Positions 1-12,300 of a DNA stretch of 64,000 nucleotides are shown here, one piece after another. Positions within the stretch are counted from its first letter, which is position 1. Every line of letters starts with the position of its first letter. The stretch is from Buteo buteo (Eukaryota > Chordata > Aves > Accipitriformes > Accipitridae). Under the pieces are notes generated by a model that worked only from the letters and a program-made list of their open reading frames with translations, was not told the origin of the DNA and ran no database searches. The translations under genes were made by a program, and so were the position numbers. The DNA is taken from assembly GCF_964188355.1 (NCBI RefSeq), contig NC_134174.1, positions 64,027,225 through 64,091,224 on the forward strand. Direction: 5' to 3'.

Positions 1-2598
1 TCTTAATCTTTCTTGGTAAACATTACATGAAAAGGGATTAATCTAAGCAGAAGTATTTTCTGATACAGAATTAATTTGCTATTTCATACTGTGACCCAAT
101 AGATCAACCGAGGATGCATTAATGCCTCCTTCAAACACCTTCCAAAATGTCTGGGAAATAGATTTTATTTTTGCTATTCCTCTGGAAATGTCTGCAAGCT
201 TCTTTTCTATGAAACTAGAACATGGTTTTAATGTCTGGATGCTTTGACTCCTTGTGGAAAATGATGGAGCTGGAATAAACTACAGAATAGAGGAGATTGT
301 TAGGACTCAACCATTTTCTAATGCTGGTCTGGGACACAGAATTTCAGATTTCCAGTCCATAATGAGTCAAGGGAAGTCATGGAACAGTTTTCCTCTTCCT
401 TTCCCTGTCATCTGAGGAGAGATGTAATTTGCCTCTCTTTTATCCCAGCTGTTTGGCAAAGGGAAGGGATGAGTCAGTGAAGAGCATCTGTTCCTTCGCC
501 TCAGGACCCAAAGTGAGCTGGAGGTGGAAAAACAAGGACAGAGGTGTCAATTTTCACCCTTTCCTTCCCTTTGTGACTTGTCATCCATTAGTCTGAGTCA
601 TTCTATAGGTCCCTGGGTCTTCCCGTGTGCAAATGAGGATATGCAAAGACAGTATCTTAGGCTGGAAAAAAGTGATGATAAAGTCTGATGTGCATAGGAG
701 AGAAAGTGCCATCTGTGCATCTGAAACGCTGTGGATAAAGGGTCATTCTTAGGACAGCTTGGAGAAGGGAAGTCTAATATTGGTGCAGCTGAGACGGGTT
801 GGTTTGGGTTTTTAACCTCAAGCTTTGGAAAGCCATTCTTTAACAATGTATAGGTATTATGAATTTGTAATCCAACTGATCCAAGGTGTATGGTTACAAG
901 TGAGTGTTCTCCAGATCAGACAAATTAAATTCCTGCAGCTTCCTATCTGAGAGCTTTAACCTTTTGTTCATGGGGTGCTGGCAGAAAAAAAGTAAGGTCT
1001 CATAACGCTCTTCTCTGGTCATAATCCCCTTGGTAAGAGGGGTACTCCTCACATCCAAATTTTACCATTTCAGGGGCAGCTTGGACCTCGGCTTGATTGA
1101 CGTAGATGATTCTCTGCTCAAAGTGTTGGCTCTGCAATGCCTAGCACCTAAATTTTTGGGGGGCACTGTAAACCGAGGTCAAAGTATCTAATACAGGACT
1201 ACAGATTCCTTTCTGCAGCAGGTACTAAAAGTTAGGGTTTGCAGTACTTGACGTAAAGCCTGTATGCCCCTTGAGAGTTTAGATCAGTGAGTCGCTGTGC
1301 AGCTCATGAAAATACTTCTGAAGGCTATAAAAAGTACCACTTTTTATATTTTTAATTAGTTTCTTTTGTTCTTAAGTGGCTATTACAATGAGAAGGCAGC
1401 AAGTACATTTTTTTGCATGCAGGCAGAATGCAACACAGAGCATTAATAAGATAGAGCCCATTCCCTAACCGAAGAGTCTTTACTCTGTATTACAGAAGTC
1501 TCTAAGTTATCTGTATGCTTATGCAAAAAACCCTCACTCATAAGCCTCTGTTGTTGAAGGTGAAATGTAAATTAGAACATAAAAGAAAACTAACTGATTG
1601 TTGGAGGCCCAAGTAAAATTGTTTTCTGAAGAAAAATTGTAAGACTTTTGTATTCCTCATCATGTCACGGAAGAAGGAAAGATAAATCACTGCAATTCTC
1701 ACAGCAGAATATCTCAGTTGCAGATACACAGACAGAGACATAATCATGAGAAGAATACAGAATTAGTATCCAAGATATCAGAAAACAATAAAAATAGTGA
1801 TGGCAAAAGTGCTGTAGTGTATCACCTTGTTTTGATATATTTGGGTACAATCTATTATTTTAAATCTCAGATGGATATTGTATCCATTCCTGCATTTAAG
1901 TAGTTTATTTGAAAAAGTATTTCTAAGACAAGTAAAGAAATTGAAAACTGCTTAAGTGTTTAATGGATCTTTTAATTACAAATAGACTGGCTATATCTGG
2001 CCAGCCAGGCCAACTAAATTATCTGGTGTACATCTGATGCATTTCTTCAGAAAGTATATTTAATATAAACGAATCAAAATGGTCCATTTCAGTATTTTGT
2101 AAATGACAATGTTCCTCTAGGATGTCAGAGGACTTGGGACCTAGTGCATCAATTTTGCAAACAATTTTGGTTGGCCTGAATACGCAGTATTGTAAGAAAA
2201 TAAAAACTTGTCCCAGAATACTTGGGCCAAGTCTGATCATAAGCAGTGAGGGTGTGACTCTACAGGGTGTTTAACAACTCACGTGCCTGCTGCCTCTATC
2301 TTGCTGCCTGAATTTTGGAGGCAGGAACTTAGTGATTCTGGTGTTATTTCTAGTTCTAACTTCCTCCACGCTGTTTATGCCACTTTTCGTCTCTCCTTTA
2401 GAATATAATGTTTGGTTTGCTTTAGTTTTTGCAGGAAATGTTTTTGTTAGAATGTCAAAGATTAAGAGCTGATGGGCTTTCCTGAGGACTTCTGCGTACA
2501 CCAGTAAATATTAAGCATCTATTGGTAAATATAATCTCTCCAGTAAATGTTTGCCTGTACATTTGAGGACTACAAAATTGTATTGCCAAACTATTTAG
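1..2598. other. Unique AT-rich non-coding sequence
   Basis: No gene is visible in this stretch. The longest open frame on either strand is about 80 codons, on the minus strand at 598-846. The frames lack domain-like composition and are not flanked by convincing splice sites. I recognise no transposable element, GC-rich promoter or long simple repeat. It reads as ordinary avian intergenic or intronic DNA. Confidence 0.6.
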
Positions 2599-3318
2599 AG
2601 AGGCCAATTAACTTTGCTTCAAGCATTTAGTGAGGAAAATAACCAGACTATAACCCTCCAGGTTATTTTAAATTTCATGTATTCACAAGGATTTCCATAT
2701 CACAGCTTAGCCCGTATGGTGGTTTTTATATCCCCACTCAAGCTTTCTACTCAACAGATTCAGCATGGATCAGATGCTCTGGGTTATACCCCCACTGGTG
2801 ACAGAATGGAGGGGAGTAGATTTGGTCCATTATCAAGAGTTCACTATACTGAAGTGTATGATGAAGAGGGGGTAAATCAGGTTCTTTCTGATATCAGTCA
2901 GGAAAGGCAGAAAATATGCAATGAAAGGAAGTGGGTGCAGTATTACCTGTTACAAGCCTTGGGCCACTGGGATTTAGAGGTACCTTGTTCAGGCACATTT
3001 CCCTTTCTCCAGGGTTCTGCGGTTACCCCAGATGAGATGGCTCAGATTGTGGAGAGAATCGCCTGATCTGTATCCTTGCCTAGTGACAATAAATCACCTT
3101 CCAGTAAAGCTGGCCTCTCTACTTTAGCGGAAGATGCAGTTGAGCTCAGACTTGGCGCTTGGCATCCCTTGCAATTCTTGGCCAGCAGATGCAATGTGTT
3201 ATGCCTTGGTCCTGCACAGCTTATTAAAAAGCATTGGGAAATAAATGACAATCAGAGTAGCTGGCAGGGGAACCTGTTCAAAAAGTGGCTAAACAGGCAT
3301 CCAGTTGCTCCTGCATAG
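2599..3318 (+). pseudogene. Decayed protein-coding fragment, family not recognised
   Basis: A single plus-strand frame runs from just after a TAG at 2596-2598 to a TAG at 3316-3318. It is interrupted only once, by a TGA at 3064-3066. The part before the TGA is the longest open frame in the window (150 codons counted from the TTG at 2614; first in-frame ATG at 2677). Its composition is protein-like rather than chance AT-rich: a charged stretch rich in E, D, Q and K around 2850-2940, including the run VYDEEGVNQVLSDISQE, leads into a tryptophan- and leucine-containing segment and then a TPDEMAQIVERIA-type helix. After the TGA the same frame stays open for about 83 codons. There is no adjacent LTR, no poly(A) tail and no evident splice site. 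It could be a gag-like remnant of an old retroelement, a processed pseudogene or a degenerate exon. I do not recognise the family and assign no function. Confidence 0.4.
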
Positions 3319-6300
3319 CACCAAGCACATGGCAAATCGAAGTATGGACGGCTAGGAGCTTTGTTAACATGCGGATAGCATATATGGTTACAGACATTCC
3401 TAAAGCATCTACATTTCTTCCTAATACTACAAACCTAGTCATTCTGTTCTTGAGAGTAAGGGAACTGGAATATAGGATGTTCGACCCTGAATTTTAGTAA
3501 ATTTAAGGAAAGCCTCTCACTTAATCGCTTTTGCAATTTTTCCTTTCCAACACTTGGTGGCAAGCAAAAAGTTATGCATATGCATGGACTGAAATTCAAG
3601 CTCCCTATATGCACAAACACGTCCACGATGGGGTCCGAAGACCCCATGCTTCATGCTTTGATCCCTGTATGTGAGCTCCTGTGCCTTTGCAATCAAATCT
3701 CCATATTCAAATGCTATAACCTCTGCTAGGCTGGTGTGCCTCAGGAACCCCACTGAACAGCCACAACCCCCTCGTTTATTTTAAGTAATCTACTGCAGAT
3801 GAATCAGTGTATCTGACCTATGAGCCCTCTGTATGTAGCTATAACACTGTGCAATCTTTCACATTATATGCGTTTTAAACAGTCATGTCTTTGGATTATG
3901 ATAAGTAATGTCTGAAGACATCTCCTGCTCGCTCTTTGCTGAAGCCTGCATTTCCCCAGCCTTATCTCCATGCACACCATGGCTGGTTCTTATGTGCTTG
4001 CATAATATTAATACTATAATTAGGTGATGCATTCATTCCATCTGTTAATTTCCCGGTATATTTACTGAGAGCTGAAAAAAGAATAAAATATGTAGGGAGC
4101 AAGTATTTTCTGTGGAGACAACCCCTTGAGAAGAGTATGTGACAGCTGACAGATGTCAACTTGCTTCTGGGTTGTGGTGAGGTGCCCTGCCTTGGTAAAA
4201 AGCCAGAAGAGCAGTTGGCCCCGTCTCAAGCCTCAGCTGGAACATCAGGAGCAGCAAAGATAAATCTGAAGAGCAATCACATAATAAGAGACCCTATAAG
4301 ATGGACAAGTTTCATGGCAGTTGAGAATATCAGTCCAATGGGAAGTCCAGTGTTGCTTTTCTTTCCTAAATGCTTAGTATAGAAGTATGGCTAAGTGCAG
4401 GTCTTTAAAAAAGAAAAGCCTCTACACAAACATGATTGGAAAATAATTTAAAAAATGTCATTTTTTCTAAAAACTGAAAAAAAAAAATGGGGTGACATCC
4501 TTACTTATCTCTACAAACTTCATTTAACTTAATATTCATATAACTTAACTGCTCTGCAAAAATCATTTAACTTAATATTGACAAAGGCAAATGGCTAAAA
4601 TGTTTAAGATTAGAGAAAGAAATTATTTTGGAGAGAAATTGATTCCATTTTGCTTATTTTAACTTTACTGATGGTAGTGAGAAGATCTATGCAAGATACT
4701 GGCATCAGCCCTTTGTTATATTTTGTTACAGAAAGTCACTTTTACGCAATGGTGAGGGAGGATGTACCAGTAAATAAAACCTGGTCCTGGAAATCAGTGC
4801 CTAAGATAGGTCTACGCATTTTCCCAACTTTTTTTTTTTAACTCTTCCTGGCCTTTTAGTCTTGCTATGAACATTTTATTTAGCTCTAATTTTAACTTCT
4901 ATACTTTTTAATGTTTCTGAGAGAAGCTCTTTAAAATACATCTCTGGAGGTTCTTTCCCTTGTGACATCATTCGATTTTGTTCTTCACAGAAATCAGGTT
5001 ATACCCTTCCTAATTAGATTTTGGTAACTTTTTTTTTTTTTTCTTGAATATAAAATTTTGAAAGGTTAGACTTTTGCTAAAAGCCTATTTTGAGAAACAG
5101 TCCCTCTGAAGCCTTATACAACTTAATCTCTCAGTTCATTATCTTTCTGGCTTTGTTGTCCTCTTTTTCCTCACCATGGTTATCAAACCATCTGGGTACC
5201 ATATAAAAATGTAAAAATTTTCTACACATCCCACTGTTTAAAGAAATCAAGTGTAAAAAACAGAATTCTCAGATTGTTTTGTTGACTCTTTTGTAGTTCT
5301 TAAGCATTTTAGAAAGGCATGCATGGAAAATTTAGGTCTAAGTACTTTGCTTGATACAAGTGAAGTAAATTTTGGTTATACTGATATACAGAACTATTCT
5401 AATATCTAGAAAACCTACTGGGATCTTACTGTTCATTAGAAAAAAGAGAAAAACACTTTTTTTCCGGTTTCTATTTATATTTCTCTTAGAATGGTTTTTA
5501 GTAACTAAATACATCATCGAGTTGCAATAGGAATATAACCGTAGAAAAATGACAATGAATGGAAATGTGAGTGTAAAAGAATTATCTGAATGAAATTTAG
5601 TCACATCCATGTTAGAAAATGCTAAAAATTGTCTTGTAAATAGATAATATGTCATTCTTCTGAGCTTTCCTAGAGCTGATGTTTCTTGTCCTCGTTTTGT
5701 CAGATGTTGTTGAAAGTACACGAAGTCATAGGCAGAAACTTGGATGGGTGACAAATGTTTCTGCTTTAGCAGTAAAAGATTTTATAGCCCCATGGTTGAG
5801 GCTCTGGTGAAGACCATCACTTTTATATTCATGAATGGCTTATTAGAAATGAACTTTTGGGAAAAGTTCAGTTAGGTCCTACCTCTTCTTGATCTAATCT
5901 GAAGGTCGAAGAGAGGTAGCTGTCAGGCACAAGTGGCATTGCTTTAGGACTGGCAGACTTGCCATACAAGCAGACATGTCCCCGGTTTGTGTTTCTAGTT
6001 GCAAATGTGGCACCTGTGACTGATGACTGTTCTAAATCTCCTTTTCTGTAATGAATGCTCAACTGACTTGTAGTAATCTTATATTAACCCAGAACGAACT
6101 TGTTGGTAGGAAAAAAAAAAAAAAAGGTATTTTGTATACCTGGAACTCTCAAAGAAGATCAAAGCCTGGTGATAAATAATTTCAAATCACTCTTTCTAAA
6201 AACATCAGAAATCTAAAAATCTGAAAGGATTGAAATGTAGCAATACAAAATCTTAAGCTAGTTGCTGGACTGCTGAAATGCACTTCAAAGCATTGAGACC

Positions 6301-9017
6301 TTGTATGGGTCAATATGTTTAAGAATTTTATTGACTCTGCCAGCATCCCAAGCCATCAGTGAAATATCAGAGTCACTGAGGTACAGCTGGGTATTGGCTT
6401 CTGGGCACAATCTTTCTTTTTAAAGTCTTTGATCAGAAAGGTGGTGGTTCTGGTTATTTCCAGCCTTGTTGTTCTATAAATCAGGAAATGAATATGGGAG
6501 CAGATTCTCAATTACACTTATTCCTCAGTGGCATCCATGTGAAGTCAATGTTCTTTCTAACTGCTGGGTGGGTGCCTGGTAGATGAACACAAAAATGCAA
6601 CTCAGATCCATGTTGAGTTGTATCTGAAAACATCATCTTTACTTGAAAGCATTTCCTTTATATTATTGTTTAAATCTGGAATTGTCAAAAGTCAAGTATA
6701 TCAAAGTCGTCTGAGACTTAATGAGATTTAGGCTCCTGTTTGAAAATCCCGGCTTAAGTGTTACGTACTTCTGTGCAGAAATTTTACCTTTTGGTGGGAT
6801 GAAAAAACATTAGGTAAGTGAAACAGTAAAGTTGTACACAGATTTAACATTTGCTCTGAGGTGAGAAATTGAACTGGTTTGTATTCTCTCCTCTCTCAGC
6901 AACAAATACAAAGCTAAGAGCTGATCAAAAGTCACTCTGATTCAACATTTGAATACAAGCAAATACATACAGACATCTTAAGAAACAAAGTAGTAATACA
7001 TACCTCCAGCTTTCCAAAATTCTCTCCGAGCTGAATACAGTGACCACAGCATGGGAAAGCTACTAGGCTGAGAGCCTAGTTAATGAAAAAGTCTTTGGAC
7101 ATGATAAACACTTGATCCCAATAACAAGAGTGGGAAATAGAATTTATCAAAAGAGCAGCAGTGGGAAAGTATATGGTTCTAACAGAACTATAATCACCTT
7201 CCATTTTATGTAGTTTTTTGTTTAGCTGGTGCACAAATACTATCAAGAATTGTACATGCTTTGAGTTTAAATGGTGTGGGCTGTAATTTTCCACAATATC
7301 ATTAATCCAGATGATGTAAAAAAGTAACAAAATAAAAAAAGTAAAACCAGCTTGTACCAACAGCACTTACAATTATACAAATTTGATTATTCTTTATGGG
7401 GCCTGGGCTTTCCCAATGCTCAGACTAGAAAAAGTATTACTTATGTTAATTACATTTGCTGAATTTACATGACTGACCAAACAAATTATTCCATCTTGTA
7501 TAGGAAAGTTATTTTAGCCATGGGCAAGAGTATTATTGGGGATGTATTTACCGAAGTTTAGGTCTGATGAATAACCCAGAGCTAGCAATATAGAGAAAGA
7601 AAGAATATGAACCCTTCAAAATTATTTTCATTTTTGTCAGATTTATCTATCACCTGCCACAGAGGACCTCTACTTGCCATCTTCATCATTGTGTGATTTA
7701 TGGGGTCATTTTACTGCTTGACTAACTCTGAACTGGCCAGTTTGTGTACAGCAGATTTCAAAGAAAAGTCTAGATTTTCTGGTGGGGAACTTCTCTGGGA
7801 GAAGGCAATATTACTTATTTCAAATGCACTCTGCAAGCCTGGCCTGACTGGTGCAGTATTTATTCATAAAATTGAAGAAGCTAAGAGACAGTCCACATAT
7901 GAAATACACTGTTGTAATGTAAAATAATGTCAGAATATCTGAATATTTTTATTCAGTAATATTAGTCACTTTTTGAAACTTTTTGGTATTCTTCTGCAAA
8001 CACTCTACTGCATGATTTATAAAAATGCACTGGAAAAAATGTTAACATTATCGAAGTTGCCCCAAAGAACAAGATTAAATGATGACTTTCTTTATAAGAT
8101 TCAGAAGCCTTAATATGGTGTGATGCAAAGTAAGAAAAAGCTTTAGGTGCGATTGACAATATTTATTAGATGTACTACCTCTATTACATATCTTATAACC
8201 TCCCCTACTCCTTCATCTTTCTACCTCTCATCTTAAGGTTGGAATTTAAAAAGTGATATGCATTTGAGCTTAGCTACCCTGTTTATGTCCCTGCTGCTCA
8301 CATGAGCAGAAGTAGAGGCGAGTCAGTAAAATTCCTTTCAAAAATTCCTTCCTCTTCTATTTATAGAAAGATCTTGTGTCTCATCTAGTGGAGATGAGTT
8401 CCAACTATACAGACCAAAAACTGAGGGCAAGGTCCAGATTACGGCTGCGTTGTCTGCACCTCTACTCAGTCTTTCTCACATCTATCTTTCCTTCTCAGCT
8501 GCTGCCATTAATTCTTGGAGAGAACAGACATTTTTGTCATGGACAGAAATGGGCTTGATACAAGATTTTTCTTAAAATAACTTGTAACCTTAAAGTAAAT
8601 AGTGTGCAAATTTAGAGAGATATAAGGTGTTTTGTTTAACACGTAAGGCACTTTTTTTTTTTAAGGAGTGTTGCTGTAAATGTTTATGAGGATTTTATTC
8701 CACTGTTCTGATTACCTTCGTTTATCCCACCGTTGTGAAGCATTGTGTGAGCTTTCCATCATCAGTGAAACCAATTGGATTTTAGGGATCTTAATGCAGC
8801 ATATCTGGTGCTTAAGATACAGCTTACCACGAAAAAGTTGTCATGTTACAGCCAATACTTCATCTCAGCCTAGCTTTGAGCTGCTTCCTTCCTCTTCAGC
8901 TTTCACTCCTGTATAGGTCAAGCAGCGACCGGCTTTGTCGTTAGACAGCCCGTGTACTCCGTTCTTCAAAACATGTAGGCACACCCCCCAGTTTCAGTGC
9001 AGCAATTTCAGATCTGT
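3319..9017. other. Unique AT-rich non-coding sequence with homopolymer runs
   Basis: No gene is seen. Open frames are short apart from a 138-codon minus-strand frame at 5338-5754, which is AT-rich and looks like chance. Homopolymer runs include A11 near 4479-4489, T14 at 5029-5042 and A15 at 6111-6125. A small perfect hairpin lies at 7062-7080. The stretch around 7690-7930 is complex, repeat-free sequence that could be conserved non-coding DNA, but this cannot be tested here. Confidence 0.55.
7062..7080. repeat. Short perfect inverted repeat
   Basis: Arms actaggct and agcctagt (8 bp each) are exact reverse complements separated by the 3-base loop gag. It is too short to imply an RNA gene; no longer stem extends from it on either side. 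Confidence 0.6.
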
Positions 9018-9370
9018 ATCACAGAATCATAGAAAAATTTAAATTGGAATGACCGTCCAGAGGACATCTGCTCGAGTCCCACCCCCCAACCAGGACAGAG
9101 CCAACTCTGAAGACAGGTCCATTTTCAAGCTTGAGCTGGTAGCTCGGGTCCTTTCCAGCCAAGGTTTCAGTATTTCAAAGGCTGGGAATTTCACAGCCTC
9201 TCTGGGCTCTGTTCCATGCTAAACCACTCACACTGTGAAGAATTTTACCCCAGTGCCTGAAGCAATTTTCCGTGCTTTAACATGTGTCCATTGACTGCAA
9301 CTGCAAGTTTTACTGTAACCTCCAAGAACAGTCTGTCTCTGTTTCCCTACACAAATTTCCTCTTGACCCC
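9018..9370 (-). mobile_element. Old diverged CR1 LINE 3' fragment
   Basis: The left edge (9018-9034) reads atcacagaatcatagaa, the reverse complement of the CR1 3' tail, so the element lies on the minus strand with its 3' end on the left. Further recognisable CR1 3' consensus blocks follow in order: the ggaatgaccgtccag / gagtcccacc stretch, the cacagcctctctgggc stretch at about 9193-9210, the tgtgaagaatttt stretch near 9236, and the tgtccattgactgcaact and ctccaagaacagtctg blocks near 9284-9336. No open frame survives. Divergence and indels are heavy, so this is an old copy. The right boundary is approximate; weaker similarity may continue towards 9460. Confidence 0.7.
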
Positions 9371-12300
9371 CAATGCTCCATTTCTTTTCAGGCTTTGGTC
9401 TCCATCCCCCCCAGATCTTGTTTAAGGCACTCCTTATTCCCTTAACAGCCGTGTTGGCAAAGATGATCTTGCCCCACTTTGTCAGATCTTCTGTTCTCTG
9501 TCTGTTTTTTTTTACAATTAAATAGCCCTTTATGATTCCCTCCTCTTCCTAGGAGATACCTGAACATCATTTTCCAATTTTGCTTCCATTAGGGAGGAGA
9601 GGAACAGCTCAATTCTTCACATTATATTGCAATAGGATGTGCATGAGAATAAAAAACCTGTTCTCCAGGTGCACCAGTGAAACCTGGGACAAGCCTAGGA
9701 CCTAATTTCTCAGTTCATCGTGGGATGACTCCCCTTTCTCCAGCCTACCACGTTGTGCCTACAATCACCCGTATACAGGCACAGAGCGGTCAGGGATTCT
9801 TATTGTGCAGGCTTTACACAGGCAGAAGACAGTTTTAAGAAGTAGAATCTTTTTCTAGAGCAGTTATTCCTTGTGGATTGGTAGAGTAATAAAACATAAT
9901 TAATCATGGGTACTTATCAACAAAACATTTGTTATTAAAGTTCAGAGACACTGCACATCTCTTAGTCTGTTGGTTTCCCTCATGTCTCTCCTCCCATGTT
10001 TTAACAATCTGTACTATTTTTATTTATCATGATCAGCTAGTCTCAGACTAAATTAAACAAACCACTAGGACGTTAATTTGCCAAGCATTACCTAGGGTTT
10101 TTTGTTTAATTAAAAATACTTGAAAGATTCTAACTAAAAAGGCCAGAGAATATTAATCAAAGGAAATGCTATCTAAAAAAGTAATTGCTTATTTGATGTG
10201 GGCAGCTCAGGTTAAATATCTCAAAAGAACAGCCACATTTTGAAATTTTGAAATTTCAGCTAAACTACCTTCTAAAAGGAAAAAGGATTTTTCAGTAATT
10301 GGATTCAGTAAGATATAAATACATTATGCGTGTCGCTTTACCTGACATCCAGTTACCACACTACCTTTTTTATTTATACAAGCTGTTACCTAAGTATGCT
10401 TTAAGCCAAAGACTGCACACAAATATTTCCAGATTTATTTTTTTTTCAGTTATGGATTTAGTGTGCTGATAACTAAAGATCATATTTAGGGAAGAGTCTG
10501 AACATTCTGAAGCTGCGGTTTATAGAATAGCAAGCAAGTAAAATAGTTTATATCTGTATCTATACATCTACTCCCAGAAGTTTCCAAAATATTCAAGAAA
10601 ATATTTAAGTGTATGTATAAGGATTTTGTGTCTGTGCATACTGCACAAAAATTACTTAATAAAATACAACTTATTTAACACCAGAGCTGGTTATCTGTTT
10701 AACAAGGCATATAGCAGCTTGCTGCAGTTTAGGATACAAAGTAAAGGAGACTGTTGTTTCATCTGAAACTTCAAGGAAAGGTAGGAGGAAGACATGTCAT
10801 TATCTGAACAGAAAACAGAAGCAAGAGGAGTATTGACACAGATATTTTTACAAAGGAAGTTCTGTGGTTCCGGAGGGTCTGCCTTTTTCTGTTGTTTTTA
10901 ACCTCTTTCAAAACAACAGCATCTCTACTAACGTAAAGCCTCAAAATATCATATGGTGACATCAGAGTTATTTAGCAGGGATTCAGAGGGATGTACTGGC
11001 AACAACCAAAGTTAAAAATCCGTATGTCTTGTGGACACTATGTCATATATATCCTCAAAAAAAGCAAACTTATTACTAAGTACTCTAGAGCCGTTTCCTA
11101 ATACTCAGTCTTTTATCTTTTTTCCCATGTCTCATGTTCACATACTTAATTACAACCTATTTTTTAAAATGCCATGTGTGAAAGATGACAGGCAATAGTA
11201 TTCACTGCATAAACCGGCATTCCCATGGCCTTATGGTTTTGCCTATACAGACCTTTTATAGCAAGAAAAGTGAGCGTAACAAATAGCATAAAAACATTCA
11301 GATCATCACCCCATGCCCTGACCCTACTGACCCAGATCAAATACACAGATTACTTGCAAAGGTAGCATTTTCTCCTCATCCAGCAGATGACAGGATAGCC
11401 GTGCCAAGAGCGCACAGACTCAAACGCGGACTTTATCTGTATTTCGAAGTAGGCTGTGGTTATTCATTCCCATTTTAGAACCAGCAGATAAATCGTGTGA
11501 CATCCATTCTGTGAAGATTTCCCTGTAGGATGAGCAAACACACAGATACTGTTACAAGGAAGAAATGAAGTCCAGGTAGGTGATAAGATCAGTTTTCAGT
11601 ATAGGGAATGTTTCTGCCTTATTTACTTCCAAAATGTTTACCTCTTAATTGAGCCATTAATAATTGTGCGTGAAACAACCCCACAGAGGTGAAAAGTCAA
11701 GGATCCGCAGCAGATGATGTGGACAATCTCCAGAGCAGCGAGTTTAGCTGTAACATGGCCTGCTCAACAGTGATGCATTTGGAAGTAAAAGAAACTTTCA
11801 GAAACAAAAGATACTTTCAGAGTAGCTAAATTCCTTCATCATATAATTGGTTATCCATTCACTGTGGTATATATTATTGTGGGGACCAATATGTAAGCTA
11901 CAGCAGAACTGGGCAAAAGTTGTCCTCTATATAAATACCTTTTGCAATTGTAACTTTATTGAAAAGTACAGTTTTAATGAAGTTATTAGACTTAGAAATG
12001 TGGGATGATTAGTTGTTTTGGATGAATTAATTGTGGACGAGAATGGAAAATCCAGAATGTTTTATCATTCAATTTTATTTTAGTCTCTGTTGAGTTCAGC
12101 CATCTCTATTTTTCCTATATATGAAAAAATTAACAACCCCTTGGTGCTGTTTTCCTTTTCACCTACTTTATCTTCAGACATAGTTTGAAACAGTTAGAAG
12201 AAAGTTTACTGATCATGAGCAATTGATCTGGAGAAATTCTATTCTGTAATTCGATCAGTGGTATCAATACGGACAATTTCTAAAGGAATAGTAGGTTTCA

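Noticed and set aside
5338..5754. 138-codon minus-strand open frame
   Set aside because: AT-driven composition rich in I, F, Y, K and N, no domain, no splice or start context; likely chance.
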